This document shows, one piece after another, positions 6,713 to 15,684 of a stretch of 25,610 bases of DNA. The translations under genes and the position numbers were made by a program. Within the stretch, counting starts at the first letter, position 1, and every line of letters begins with the position of its first letter. The DNA is from Bacteroidia bacterium (GTDB lineage Bacteria; Bacteroidota; Bacteroidia; Flavobacteriales; Flavobacteriaceae), in contig JAUIJW010000007.1 of assembly GCA_030431085.1 (NCBI GenBank), positions 1-25,610 of the forward strand, written 5' to 3'. A model generated the notes under the pieces. That model was not told the origin of the DNA, searched no databases, and saw nothing but the letters and a program-made list of their open reading frames with translations.

Positions 6713-9525
6713 ATGAAGATTAGATTTTTACTTTTTGCCTTAATAGGATTGCTTGCTGTCGGGAATATGATGGCGCAAAAAGGAGAGTTGGTAGGAACTT
6801 TAAATGATACAGAATATAATGATGTTCTACCGTTTGCTAACGTGATGATTAAAGGTTCTGATAAAGGGACAACCACAGATTTTGAAGGAAGATATACCCT
6901 GAAACTCGATCCTGGTACCTATACAGTTGTCTTTTCATTTATTGGTTATGAAACGAAAGAAATTACAGATGTTATTATTAAAGCAGATGAAGTTTATGAG
7001 TTAAACACTGGTTTAGGTCCGCAATCGAATCAATTGGAGGAAGTGGTGGTTACGGCTCAAACTGCTCAAAACACAGAAGCATCAATGCTTAATGTTCAAA
7101 AGAAATCTGTAAACCTATTAGACGGAATGTCGGCTCAAGCCTTTAAAAAAATTGGAGCATCAGATTTAGCAGCTGCGGTAAAGAATGTTCCAGGCGTTTC
7201 TGTGGTAGGAGGTAAATATGTATATGTAAGAGGTTTAGGAGATCGTTATACCAAATCAACTTTAAATGGTATCGATATTCCTGGGTTAGATCCCGATAGA
7301 AATACGGTTCAAATGGATTTATTTCCTACAAACATTATCGATAATACTCAAATTATCAAGTCTTCTACAGCCAACCTACCTGCAGATTTTACAGGTGGGG
7401 TAGTTAATATTGTAACCAAAGATTTTCCTAATAAAAAGGAGTTTACTTTAGGCATTTCGGGTACCTATAATCCAGACATGCACTTTAATTCAAATTACTT
7501 GAGTTATAAAGGGTCGAGTACAGATTTGGGTTTGACAATGGGAAACGCGCTTTACCGATTAGTAGAGAACAATACATTCCTCAGCCTTCAGAAAAAAACC
7601 CACTATTAACTGTAGTTACAGAGCAATTTAATCCAGACATGCAAGCGCAGAATGAAACTAGTTTAATGGATTTTGGCATTAATTTTACCATGGGAAATCA
7701 ATATGATGTTGGTGGCGACAAAAAAATTGGATATATGGCGGCAGCATCGTATAAAAATAGATATGTGCTATACGAAGGGTATCAAACAGGAGTTTATAGA
7801 AAGTCTAGGGATAAGTCAGAAAATGAATTAGAAGTAGACAAAAAGCAAGAAGGCGATTTAGGGAGAAATGATATTTTGGTAAGTGCTTTGGCAGGGATAT
7901 CATTCAAAACACCTAAAAACAAATATAAATTAACAGCCATGCACATCCAAAATGGTATATCAACAGCTGGATATTTAGAACAACAAATTGTTATTTCTGA
8001 TGCGGTCACTTTATTCAAGGATAATTTAGAGTACAAACAAAGTCAGATTTCAAATGCTTTGATATCAGGTAAACATTCTAATGAAGATGCCTCTTGGGTA
8101 GTAGAATGGAAAGTGTCTCCCACCTATTCAAGAATTCAAGATAAAGATGTGAGAGTAACGCCATTTGAGTATGACGAAGATCAAGATATATATTTTGTAA
8201 GTCCGAGCTCGTCTGGAAACCCCTCTCGTATTTGGCGTGGTTTAGAAGAGGTTAATGGTATGGTAAAGGGCGATGCAACCAGAAAGCATGAATTATTTCA
8301 AAAAAGCGCTAAGCTATTATTTGGGGCAAGTTATTTATATAAGCAAAGAGATTTTAGTATAGATAATTATAGAATTATTCTAAGAAATATATCTGATGGT
8401 AGAGGTTTTAATGGTCAAGCTGATGCGATTTTGGCTAGTGAAAATATCTGGAAAGTCTCTACAGATAGCGGTTCTTATATTCAAGGTAATTTCGAGCCTG
8501 CGAATACCTATGATGCTACCCAATCTATTGCTGCGGTATATGCTTCTGAAGAGTTTCAGGTTACAGAAAAATTAAAATCAATCATTGGGTTAAGGTTTGA
8601 AAAATTCGATGCGTTCTATACAGGGCAAACCAATACAGGAGATATAGTTTATGATAATGAAAGAATACTTAATAAGGCAGACTTATTTCCGTCTGCTAAT
8701 TTTATTTATGCCTTAACAGACGAACAAAATTTAAGGTTATCATATGCCAGAACTACGGCGAGGCCATCGTTTAAAGAGGCTTCAATCACTCAAATTTTCG
8801 ATCCACTGTCAAGCACTACTTTTATTGGAAATATTGATTTACAACCCACTTACATCAATAATTTTGACCTAAGATTTGAGAAATTTGGAGAAGCATCTCA
8901 AATGTATGCCATCAGTGCCTTTTATAAAAATTTTAAAGACCCCATTGAATATACGTTCTATTTAGCGGCGCCAGATCAGTTTACTCCACAAAATTTAGGA
9001 TCTGCATCGGTATATGGTATTGAGCTGGAATTGCGTAAGAATTTTGGATTCATTTCAGATAAATTAAAAACGTTGAGTATATCGTTTAACACTTCAATCA
9101 TTAAATCTCAATTAGAGATTGGCGAGGCAGAATTAGAGGCAAGAGCATTGTCTTTAAGAGATGGAGAAACGTTAGAAACCACTAGAGAGTTACAAGGTCA
9201 ATCGCCTTATTTGATTAACGTTGGGTTAAATTATACCAAGAATGATTTACAAGCCGGATTGTTTTACAATGCCCAAGGGAAAACATTAGAAGTAGTGGGT
9301 ACTGGTTTTGTACCAGATGTGTTTACTTTACCATTTCATAGTTTAGATTTTAATTTAAATAAATCCTTCGGCGAAGACAAATCGTCCAACGTCAATTTTA
9401 AGGTTCAGAACATTCTAGGCTCAAGTAGAGAAAGTGTGTTTCAATCTTACAAAGCGCAAGATCAAATTTTTAGTAAGTTTAGTCCAGGAGTAGGTTTTTC
9501 CGTAGGATATAGCTATAAATTTTAA
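6713..9525 (+). pseudogene. TonB-dependent outer-membrane receptor interrupted by a frameshift
   Basis: The N-terminal part (6713-7609) has a signal peptide (MKIRFLLFALIG...MMAQ), a carboxypeptidase-regulatory-like beta domain (about 23-110) and a plug with NVPGVSVVGGKYVYVRGLGD and DFTGGVVNIVTKDFP. After GSSTD (codons 7511-7525) the frame becomes wrong and stops at 7607-7609. The next frame, open from 7510, continues as GFDNGKRALPISREQYIPQP and then an intact beta-barrel ending in GFSVGYSYKF at 9525. The span is 2813 bases, one short of a multiple of three, so a single missing base near 7526-7530 (or a net loss of 4) would restore a receptor of about 937 residues. It may be a true pseudogene or a sequencing error. 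A TTG at 6662 is rejected as start because ATG 6713 begins the signal peptide. Such receptors import scarce nutrients with TonB/ExbBD energy. Control by the upstream Pho-box-like array is inferred. Confidence 0.85.
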
Positions 9526-9547
9526 CACTCGTATTTAAGATATTGTT

Positions 9548-9578
9548 TAAAAGGCTGCCTGAAAAGACAGCTTTTTTT
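9548..9578 (+). terminator. Rho-independent terminator after the TonB receptor gene
   Basis: AAAAGGCTG pairs with CAGCTTTT around a CCTGAAAAGA loop, followed by a run of T. It separates the receptor from the exonuclease gene at 9606. Confidence 0.7.
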
Positions 9579-9605
9579 GTTAACTTTTTTTGGTTTTGAT
9601 GATAA

Positions 9606-10331
9606 ATGGTTGTGATTCAGAAAAAAATTAACTTACAAAACATCTTGTTTTTAGATATAGAAACGGTCCCAGAATATGAAAATTTTGAGGATTTAGACAC
9701 AGTAAAACAGGCTTTGTTCACTCAAAAAACACAGTACCAAAGAAAAGATGAGTTTACAGCAGAAGAATTTTATCATAGGGCTGGTATTTGGGCGGAGTTT
9801 GGCAAAATTGTTTGTATCTCTGTGGGTTATTTTGACGTATCTGGTTTAGAAAATACATTTAGATTAAAATCTTTTTGCGATAACGATGAAGCCTCTATTT
9901 TATTGAATTTTAAATCATTGATTAATCATCATTTTAATTTGCCTCAACAGGTTTTATGTGGCCATAATGCTAAAGAATTCGATTTTCCATTTATCGCAAG
10001 GCGAATGATAATTCAAGGAATAGACTTGCCTGAAAAATTGAATTTATTTGGTAAAAAACCATGGGAAATACCTCATTTAGACACCCTTGAAATGTGGAAA
10101 TTTGGAGATTATAAGCATTATACATCATTAAATTTATTAACCAATATATTAAAGATTCCTTCGCCTAAAGAAGATATAGATGGAAGTATGGTCGCCCAGG
10201 TTTATTATAAAGAAAAAGATCTAAAGCGTATTGCCAAGTACTGCGAAAATGACGTGCTGGCCGTAGCCCAAATTTACTTAAGGTTTAACAATAATTCGTT
10301 GCTCGAAAAACATCAAATTATAAAAGTATAA
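9606..10331 (+). CDS. PolB-type 3'-5' exonuclease (DEDDy)
   Basis: A 241-residue ribonuclease-H-fold exonuclease, similar to the stand-alone proteins related to the proofreading domain of family-B DNA polymerases. Exo I is FLDIET with Asp17 and Glu19; Exo II is GHNAKEFDFPFI with Asn121 and Asp126; Exo III is KYCENDVLAV, where Tyr212 and Asp216 give the YxxxD pattern of DEDDy enzymes. All four metal-binding acidic residues are therefore present. It should cut single-stranded DNA or RNA ends in the cytoplasm; the in vivo substrate is unknown. It follows a terminator and probably has its own promoter, though none is clear. It ends 60 bases before the outer-membrane protein gene. Confidence 0.8.
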   Translation: MVVIQKKINLQNILFLDIETVPEYENFEDLDTVKQALFTQKTQYQRKDEFTAEEFYHRAGIWAEFGKIVCISVGYFDVSGLENTFRLKSFCDNDEASILLNFKSLINHHFNLPQQVLCGHNAKEFDFPFIARRMIIQGIDLPEKLNLFGKKPWEIPHLDTLEMWKFGDYKHYTSLNLLTNILKIPSPKEDIDGSMVAQVYYKEKDLKRIAKYCENDVLAVAQIYLRFNNNSLLEKHQIIKV

Positions 10332-10362
10332 TCTGGTTGTTTTTAAGTAGGCTAGATTTTTA

Positions 10363-10370
10363 TAAATTCG
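10363..10370 (+). promoter_or_regulatory. Candidate -7 element for the outer-membrane beta-barrel gene
   Basis: TAAATTCG matches TAnnTTTG at all but one base and lies 21 bases before the ATG at 10392. No clear -33 element at the right distance. Confidence 0.3.
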
Positions 10371-10391
10371 CGTGATTTAAAGCCTATTTCT

Positions 10392-11015
10392 ATGAAGAAG
10401 ATTATCATTGCCAATTTATTAATTCTGTTGGGCATAGCATCTCAAGCGCAAGAAGTACATTTTGGTCTTAAAGGAGGTCTAAATATCGCTAATATTAAAG
10501 GAGATCATACCAACGGAGACTCGAGAACTTTATATCATGCAGGTGCCATGGCAGAAGTTAAATTAAGCGAATTATTTAGCCTACAGCCAGAAGTAATTTA
10601 TTCTGTTCAAGGTAGTGAAGGTGGGGTGTCTTTAGATTATGGTCCAAACCCACACGATAATATTTTGTCTGCCAAAATAACTCAAGAAACCAAATATTTA
10701 AATGTACCAATAATGGGTAAGTATTATGTGCTTGATGCGCTTAGTTTAGAATTAGGGCCACAGATAGGTTTTCTACTAAATGCAGAACAAACAATGACCT
10801 TAAAAAGTGAACTAGGTCATTCTACCAACACAAGAAAGGCAAAAGAGGAATATAATACTTTTGATTTTGGGGTTAATTTTGGAGCGGGATATACATTTAA
10901 TGATAAAATATACCTTAATGCTCGCTATAATTTAGGCTTAACCAATGTATATGATTCTGATTATATCGAGGGAGAGAACAGTGTTTTTCAGTGTTCTTTA
11001 GGATATTTCTTTTAA
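10392..11015 (+). CDS. Outer-membrane beta-barrel protein (porin-like, OMP_b-brl family)
   Basis: A 207-residue protein with a signal peptide (MKKIIIANLLILLGIASQAQ, cleavage near residue 20) and then alternating amphipathic strands: HFGLKGGLNIANIKG, LFSLQPEVIYS, KYLNVPIMGKYYV, SLELGPQIGFLL, TFDFGVNFGAGYTF and YLNARYNLGLTNV, ending on an aromatic strand (SLGYFF). The GLKGGLN start and terminal Phe are typical of the small 8-stranded barrels of Bacteroidota. The role (adhesion, stability or small-solute pore) cannot be told. Its stop codon directly abuts the stop codon of the convergent ABC-F gene with no base between, and no terminator hairpin is visible there. Confidence 0.8.
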   Translation: MKKIIIANLLILLGIASQAQEVHFGLKGGLNIANIKGDHTNGDSRTLYHAGAMAEVKLSELFSLQPEVIYSVQGSEGGVSLDYGPNPHDNILSAKITQETKYLNVPIMGKYYVLDALSLELGPQIGFLLNAEQTMTLKSELGHSTNTRKAKEEYNTFDFGVNFGAGYTFNDKIYLNARYNLGLTNVYDSDYIEGENSVFQCSLGYFF

Positions 11016-12872
11016 TTAGGCCTCCATTTTCATGGATAGTTCTAACCAGCGGTCTTCTTTAATTTCAATGTCTTGGATGATTTGCTGTAGTTGCATAGAT
11101 GCTTCTTCAATTTTTTCTTGAGAGATTTCACCATTACTAAACTGTGCCTCAATCGCAAGCTTTTTCTTAGTAAGGTTAGCAATATCCTTTTCAAGTTTAC
11201 CAAATTCTCTTTTTTCTTGATAACTCAAGCCATTAACAATAGCTGTTTTTCTGGTATCTTCTTTTTTTTCTAGAGTCTGTGTTTGAGGCTCAGAAGAATC
11301 TTCATAACTACGGTAATCAGAATAATTACCAGGAAAATCGGTAATCTTACCTTGACCTTCAAAAACAAAGAGGTGGTCTACTATTTTATCCATAAAATAA
11401 CGGTCATGTGATACAACAAGTAAATTACCAGGAAAGTCTAATAAAAAATCTTCTAAAACTTGTAATGTCACAATATCTAGGTCATTGGTGGGCTCATCTA
11501 AAATTAAAAAATTGGGATTCTGAATTAAAACGGTACATAAAAATAGGCGTTTTAATTCACCTCCAGAAAGTTTTTCTACATAATCGTATTGCTTTTTTCT
11601 GTCGAATAAAAATTGCTCTAATAATTGTCCGGCACTAATTTTTCTTCCCTTAGCTAAAGGAATATATTCGCCAAATTCTTTAATTACCTCAATAACTTTT
11701 TGGCCTTCTTTAACCACAATTCCCGCTTGAGTGTAATAACCGAATTTAACTGTTTCACCAATAATTATTTTACCTTTTTCGGTAGGGAGTGAGCCCGTTA
11801 CCAGATTTAAAAAACTGGATTTACCAGTACCATTTTTCCCAATAATTCCAATGCGTTCTCCACGTTTAAACACATAGTTAAAATCATTTAAAATGGTTTT
11901 GTCTGCAAATGATTTCGACACATGGTGTAACTCTACAATCTTACTCCCCAAGCGCTCCATATTTATTTCTAATTGCACTTGATGATCTTGACGTCTTTGG
12001 TGTGCTTTTTCTTTGATTTGATAAAAATCGTCAATTCTTGATTTAGATTTGGTAGTGCGAGCTTTGGGTTGTCTGCGCATCCAGTCTAATTCTTTTTTAT
12101 AAAGGTTTTTGGCTTTATCTACTTCTATTTGAGCCAAGTTTAATCGCTCTTCACGTTTTTGTAAATAGTAAGAATAGTTGCCTTTATAGCGGTAAATTTT
12201 ACCATGATCTAATTCTATGATATCATTACAAACTCGCTCTAAGAAATAACGATCATGTGTTACCATGAATAGGGTTATTTTCTCATTTTTAAGATAATTT
12301 TCAAGCCATTCGATCATTTCTAAATCTAAATGATTGGTAGGTTCGTCTAAAATGAGTAAATCGGGCTTACGAATTAGAATGATGGCCAGAGACAATCTTT
12401 TTTTTTGTCCTCCCGATAAGGAAGCAATTTTGGCGTTGAGGTCTTCTAATTTTAATTTGAATAAAATTTGATTATACTGCGTTTCAAAATCCCAAGCTTG
12501 ATAGCGCTCCATCAATTCAAAGGCTTCTTGATAGGCTTCAGTATTTTCGGGGTCTTTTAAGGCTCTTTCGTATTGCGCAATTATTTTCAACGTTTGATGA
12601 TCTGATGAAAAAATGGCTTCCTCAACAGATAAATTAGGGTCCAATTCATCGTTTTGCGATAAATATGCTGTTTGAAGACCCTTACGAGATACTATCTGAC
12701 CCGCATCTGGCACATCAATACCAGATAGAATATTTAAAAGTGTTGTTTTACCCGTACCATTTTTGGCGACTAAAGCAATTTTTTGGTCTTTATTAATGCC
12801 AAATGAAATGTTTTCGAAAATAATTCTTTCGCCATAGTATTTGGCTATATTTTCTATAGAGAGTAAATTCAA
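11016..12872 (-). CDS. ABC-F family ATPase, Uup-like
   Basis: A 618-residue soluble ABC-F protein with two ATPase domains and no membrane segments. Domain 1 has Walker A KNGTGKTT (37-44), signature LSGGQ (152-156) and Walker B/D-loop LDEPTNHLD (175-183). The inter-domain linker contains WMRRQPKARTTKSKSRI (264-280), characteristic of the Uup branch. Domain 2 has GKNGTGKSS (345-353), LSGGE (435-439) and LDEPTNDLD (458-466). The C-terminal part (about 545-615) is a charged coiled coil, again Uup-like. ABC-F proteins bind ribosomes or nucleic acid; Uup is tied to ribosome function and to suppression of transposon excision in E. coli. The start is TTG at 12872: an in-frame TAA is two codons upstream and no ATG precedes the conserved N-terminus. 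It lies 32 bases after porT, as the third gene of a ubiE-porT operon. Confidence 0.9.
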   Translation of the reverse strand: MNLLSIENIAKYYGERIIFENISFGINKDQKIALVAKNGTGKTTLLNILSGIDVPDAGQIVSRKGLQTAYLSQNDELDPNLSVEEAIFSSDHQTLKIIAQYERALKDPENTEAYQEAFELMERYQAWDFETQYNQILFKLKLEDLNAKIASLSGGQKKRLSLAIILIRKPDLLILDEPTNHLDLEMIEWLENYLKNEKITLFMVTHDRYFLERVCNDIIELDHGKIYRYKGNYSYYLQKREERLNLAQIEVDKAKNLYKKELDWMRRQPKARTTKSKSRIDDFYQIKEKAHQRRQDHQVQLEINMERLGSKIVELHHVSKSFADKTILNDFNYVFKRGERIGIIGKNGTGKSSFLNLVTGSLPTEKGKIIIGETVKFGYYTQAGIVVKEGQKVIEVIKEFGEYIPLAKGRKISAGQLLEQFLFDRKKQYDYVEKLSGGELKRLFLCTVLIQNPNFLILDEPTNDLDIVTLQVLEDFLLDFPGNLLVVSHDRYFMDKIVDHLFVFEGQGKITDFPGNYSDYRSYEDSSEPQTQTLEKKEDTRKTAIVNGLSYQEKREFGKLEKDIANLTKKKLAIEAQFSNGEISQEKIEEASMQLQQIIQDIEIKEDRWLELSMKMEA

Positions 12873-12904
12873 ACTTTAAAATATTTATGAAATTAAAAAC
12901 AAAG

Positions 12905-13693
12905 CTACTCGAAAGTAAGATTGAGAAATACCCCGCGCATTTTTAATCCGTCAATTGGGCCGGTCCACGGGCTAGAAACAGGTTTACCTTGCCAAGATTC
13001 TCCGCTAGGAAAGTCTGGAACCAGCTGGTCATTGATAGCAAACACTCCTCTTATTGAAGGAGAAAATTTAAAAAAGTATAAATAAAAATCAACCCCAATA
13101 CCCACTTCATACATAAAATTATGTGTAGTCATTCTAAACTCATCATTGTAATTGTCTTCTGGGTTATCTTCATTACTCGAAAAGTTAAAATCGTAAGATA
13201 CCCCGCCAATAACGTACGGTCTGATATTATTATATCTATTGGTACTAAACTTAAACAACAAGGGTAAATGCATATAGGTGCCATTAACTTTTCTTACCGG
13301 GTCTAAAGTACCATTGTAATTAGGTGTGTTGGCCGCATTATGGTCTAAAAAAGTCAATTCATTACTATGGCTTATTAAACCAGGTTCAAATCTTAGATTA
13401 ATATTTTGATGTAGACGTAAATCAATAATAAAACCAAGAGTAAATCCTATACTAGGATCTTGTTGAACAAACATATCACTGTTTGGAGTTGGGTTTACAG
13501 GAGAATTAGGGTCTTGTCCACTTTGATCCCAATAATTGATTTGAAATGAACTATAGTTAAGTCCGAGATAGTAACCAAAATGTAATTTACGTTTATCAAA
13601 ATTAGGTAAATACTCTATACGTTCTTTTTGAGCCCAGGTCAATTGAGATGCTCCAAAACAGAGTATGATTGATAACAATAAAATCTTTTTCAT
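12905..13693 (-). CDS. porT: PorT, type IX secretion outer-membrane protein
   Basis: A 262-residue outer-membrane barrel protein with a signal peptide (MKKILLLSIILCFGASQLTWA, cleavage before QKER). The mature start NFDKRKLHFGYYLGLN, the internal DPSIGFTLGFIIDLRL and LRFEPGL strands and the end LKMRGVFLNLTFE fit the PorT family, which is required for type IX secretion and hence gliding in Bacteroidota. The start lies 3 bases after the ubiE stop, so the two are co-transcribed, a neighbourhood I recall from other flavobacteria. With gldH at the far end of the window, this supports an organism with a type IX system. Assignment rests on family-level similarity and context. Confidence 0.82.
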   Translation of the reverse strand: MKKILLLSIILCFGASQLTWAQKERIEYLPNFDKRKLHFGYYLGLNYSSFQINYWDQSGQDPNSPVNPTPNSDMFVQQDPSIGFTLGFIIDLRLHQNINLRFEPGLISHSNELTFLDHNAANTPNYNGTLDPVRKVNGTYMHLPLLFKFSTNRYNNIRPYVIGGVSYDFNFSSNEDNPEDNYNDEFRMTTHNFMYEVGIGVDFYLYFFKFSPSIRGVFAINDQLVPDFPSGESWQGKPVSSPWTGPIDGLKMRGVFLNLTFE

Positions 13694-13696
13694 GAT

Positions 13697-14425
13697 TTAT
13701 TTAAAAGCTTGATATATGGTTGCAGAGCCAAACAATTGTGGGTAATGCTTTGTGTCTTTAAACCCTATTTTAGTTAAAATATTGTTGAACGCTTCTCCAA
13801 AAGGAAAAGCTGCAGCAGATTCTGGTAAATAGCTATAGGCACTTTTATCTTTTGAAAACATTTTACCTATGGTAGGGATAATGTATTTAGAGTAGAAACG
13901 ATAGCCTTGTTTCATAGGAAACCGTGTTGGCTGTGAGGTTTCTAGTACAACAAAAGTACCCTGAGGCTTTAATACCCGATGTATTTCTTGCAATCCTTGT
14001 TCTAAATTTTCAAAATTTCTTACACCAAAACCAACGGTAATAGCATCAAAAGTATGGTCGTTAAAGGGTAATTTTTCAGAATCACCTAAAATCAAATCTA
14101 TTTGATTTGTTAGATGGTGTTTTTTTACTTTTTCTTTTCCTATGGCCAGCATGCCTTCAGAAAGGTCTAGGCCAGTAACTTTAGAAATGTCAGATTGTGC
14201 TAATAAAATGGCTAAATCTGCAGTGCCAGTAGCAATATCTAGCACATTTTGAGCCTGAGTATCAACCACCATTTGCACTACTTTTTTACGCCAACTCACA
14301 TCAATACCAAAGGTTAAAACACGGTTAAGAGCATCATAATTACCAGAAACATTATCAAACATTTTAGCAATTTGCTCCTTTTTACCTAGGTTAGAATCTT
14401 GGTATGGAATAACTTTTTTAGACAT
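13697..14425 (-). CDS. ubiE: Demethylmenaquinone methyltransferase
   Basis: A 242-residue class I SAM methyltransferase (UbiE/MenG) that methylates demethylmenaquinone in the last step of menaquinone synthesis. The N-terminal segment has VSGNYDALNRVLTFGID and the conserved SWRK. Motif I is VLDIATGTADLA (61-72), then GLDLSEGML, DSEKLPF, the GFGVRNFEN family signature and LETSQP. A frame open to 14590 would add 55 residues of unrelated sequence crossing the intergenic region; the ATG at 14425 (MSKKVIPY) fits the family length and is chosen. The minus strand has TATCTTTA (14447 down to 14440), a near match to the -7 consensus, 14 bases before the ATG. First gene of the ubiE-porT-ABC-F operon. 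Confidence 0.95.
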   Translation of the reverse strand: MSKKVIPYQDSNLGKKEQIAKMFDNVSGNYDALNRVLTFGIDVSWRKKVVQMVVDTQAQNVLDIATGTADLAILLAQSDISKVTGLDLSEGMLAIGKEKVKKHHLTNQIDLILGDSEKLPFNDHTFDAITVGFGVRNFENLEQGLQEIHRVLKPQGTFVVLETSQPTRFPMKQGYRFYSKYIIPTIGKMFSKDKSAYSYLPESAAAFPFGEAFNNILTKIGFKDTKHYPQLFGSATIYQAFK

Positions 14426-14506
14426 AAAAAAAATTTGCGTAAAGATACAGAATCCGTACTTAATATAATCTTTTATATAAAAAAAGGAATTTAAATCACA
14501 AATCAC

Positions 14507-14538
14507 TTGACAAGGCCCTATATGAGGTTGTATATTTG
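14507..14538 (+). promoter_or_regulatory. Promoter of queA
   Basis: TTGAC (14507-14511) and TATATTTG (14531-14538, exact TAnnTTTG) are separated by 19 bases, the best -33/-7 pair in the window. The start codon at 14578 gives a leader of roughly 30 bases, too short for a riboswitch. Confidence 0.7.
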
Positions 14539-14577
14539 CATCCGCTTTAGCGAAGTAGAAAATCAAAACAGAGATTA

Positions 14578-15627
14578 ATGAAATTATCACACTTTAACTA
14601 CACATTGCCAAATGAATTGTTGGCAGAGTATCCATCAGAACATAGAGATGAAGCCAAATTAATGGTGTTGAATAGAGCCGAAGGTACCATTGAACACAAA
14701 TTATTTAAAGATTTAGACAATTATTTTGATGAAGGAGATATCATGGTGTTTAACAATACCAAAGTATTTCCGGCAAGATTATTTGGAAACAAAGAAAAAA
14801 CTGGCGCTAGAATTGAGGTTTTTTTATTGAGAGAACTCAATGCAGAAAGTAGACTATGGGATGTGTTGGTTGATCCGGCAAGAAAAATTAGAATTGGCAA
14901 TAAATTGTTCTTTGGTGATGACAGTGGTTTAGTAGCAGAGGTAATTGACAATACTACATCTAGAGGGAGAACCTTAAGGTTTTTATATGATGGGTCTTAT
15001 GAAGAGTTTAGAAAAAAGCTTAAAGAAATGGGCGAAACGCCGTTGCCAAAATACATTAAGAGGGCAGTAGAACCATCAGATGAAGAACGTTACCAAACTA
15101 TTTATGCCAAGCATGAGGGTTCTGTGGCGGCTCCAACAGCAGGATTACACTTTTCTAAGCATTTACTAAAGCGTCTAGAGATTAAAGGTGTAGATTTAAA
15201 AGAGCTTACCTTGCATGTTGGATTAGGTACATTTAACCCTGTTGAAGTAGAAGATTTGTCGAAGCATAGAATGGATTCTGAAGAAGTTTCAATTCCACAA
15301 AATACGGTAGATGCTGTAAATAAAGCCATCGATAATAAGAGAAGGGTATGTGCGGTAGGTACTACAGTGATGAGATCGATGGAGAGTTCTGTTTCTGCAG
15401 ACCATCATTTAAATGCCTTTGATGGATGGACGAATAAGTTTATTTTTCCACCGTATGATTTTAGTATTGCCAATTGTATGATTACTAATTTTCATACCCC
15501 AAAATCTACTCTAATGATGATGACTTCTGCGTTTGCGGGTCATGATTTATTAAAAGAAGCTTACAAAGAAGCTATAGAAAACGATTACAAGTTCTATTCT
15601 TATGGCGATGCCATGTTGATTTTGTAG
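14578..15627 (+). CDS. queA: S-adenosylmethionine:tRNA ribosyltransferase-isomerase
   Basis: QueA transfers and isomerises the ribose of SAM onto preQ1 in the wobble position of tRNA, making epoxyqueuosine. The 349-residue length is normal. The N-terminal LPNELLAEYPSEHRDEAKLM is the family start; AAPTAGLHF (about 183-191), HVGLGTFNPV (213-222) and ITNFHTPKSTLMMM (302-315) are its strongest signatures. The start fits the promoter just upstream. It is divergent from ubiE and is followed, after a hairpin, by rlmN, so two RNA-modification genes sit in a row. Confidence 0.97.
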   Translation: MKLSHFNYTLPNELLAEYPSEHRDEAKLMVLNRAEGTIEHKLFKDLDNYFDEGDIMVFNNTKVFPARLFGNKEKTGARIEVFLLRELNAESRLWDVLVDPARKIRIGNKLFFGDDSGLVAEVIDNTTSRGRTLRFLYDGSYEEFRKKLKEMGETPLPKYIKRAVEPSDEERYQTIYAKHEGSVAAPTAGLHFSKHLLKRLEIKGVDLKELTLHVGLGTFNPVEVEDLSKHRMDSEEVSIPQNTVDAVNKAIDNKRRVCAVGTTVMRSMESSVSADHHLNAFDGWTNKFIFPPYDFSIANCMITNFHTPKSTLMMMTSAFAGHDLLKEAYKEAIENDYKFYSYGDAMLIL

Positions 15628-15651
15628 GCCATAGAAAAAAAGTTAATTTAG

Positions 15652-15684
15652 AGCGTCCTTAAAAAAAGGACGCTTTTGTTTTTT
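15652..15684 (+). terminator. Stem-loop and T-run abutting the rlmN start codon
   Basis: AGCGTCCTT (15652-15660) and AAGGACGCT (15666-15674) form a perfect 9-bp stem with loop AAAAA, followed by TTTGTTTTTT. This is a good intrinsic terminator for queA, but the T-run ends directly at the rlmN ATG (15685). A TTTG/TAATTTAG pair (15621-15624, 15644-15651) could start a transcript inside the stem. Confidence 0.7.

Noticed and set aside
7505..7609. Programmed ribosomal frameshifting in the TonB receptor.
   Set aside because: No slippery heptamer with a downstream stem or other recoding signal was seen, and the receptor family is not known to use recoding. Mutation or sequencing error is simpler.
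14539..14577. A preQ1 riboswitch in front of queA.
   Set aside because: The leader after the predicted promoter is only about 30 bases and shows no stem with an A-rich tail of the preQ1 type.
14426..14590. N-terminal extension of ubiE by 55 residues.
   Set aside because: It covers the queA promoter and the intergenic region, reads as unrelated hydrophobic/polar sequence, and makes the protein longer than the family. The ATG at 14425 fits.
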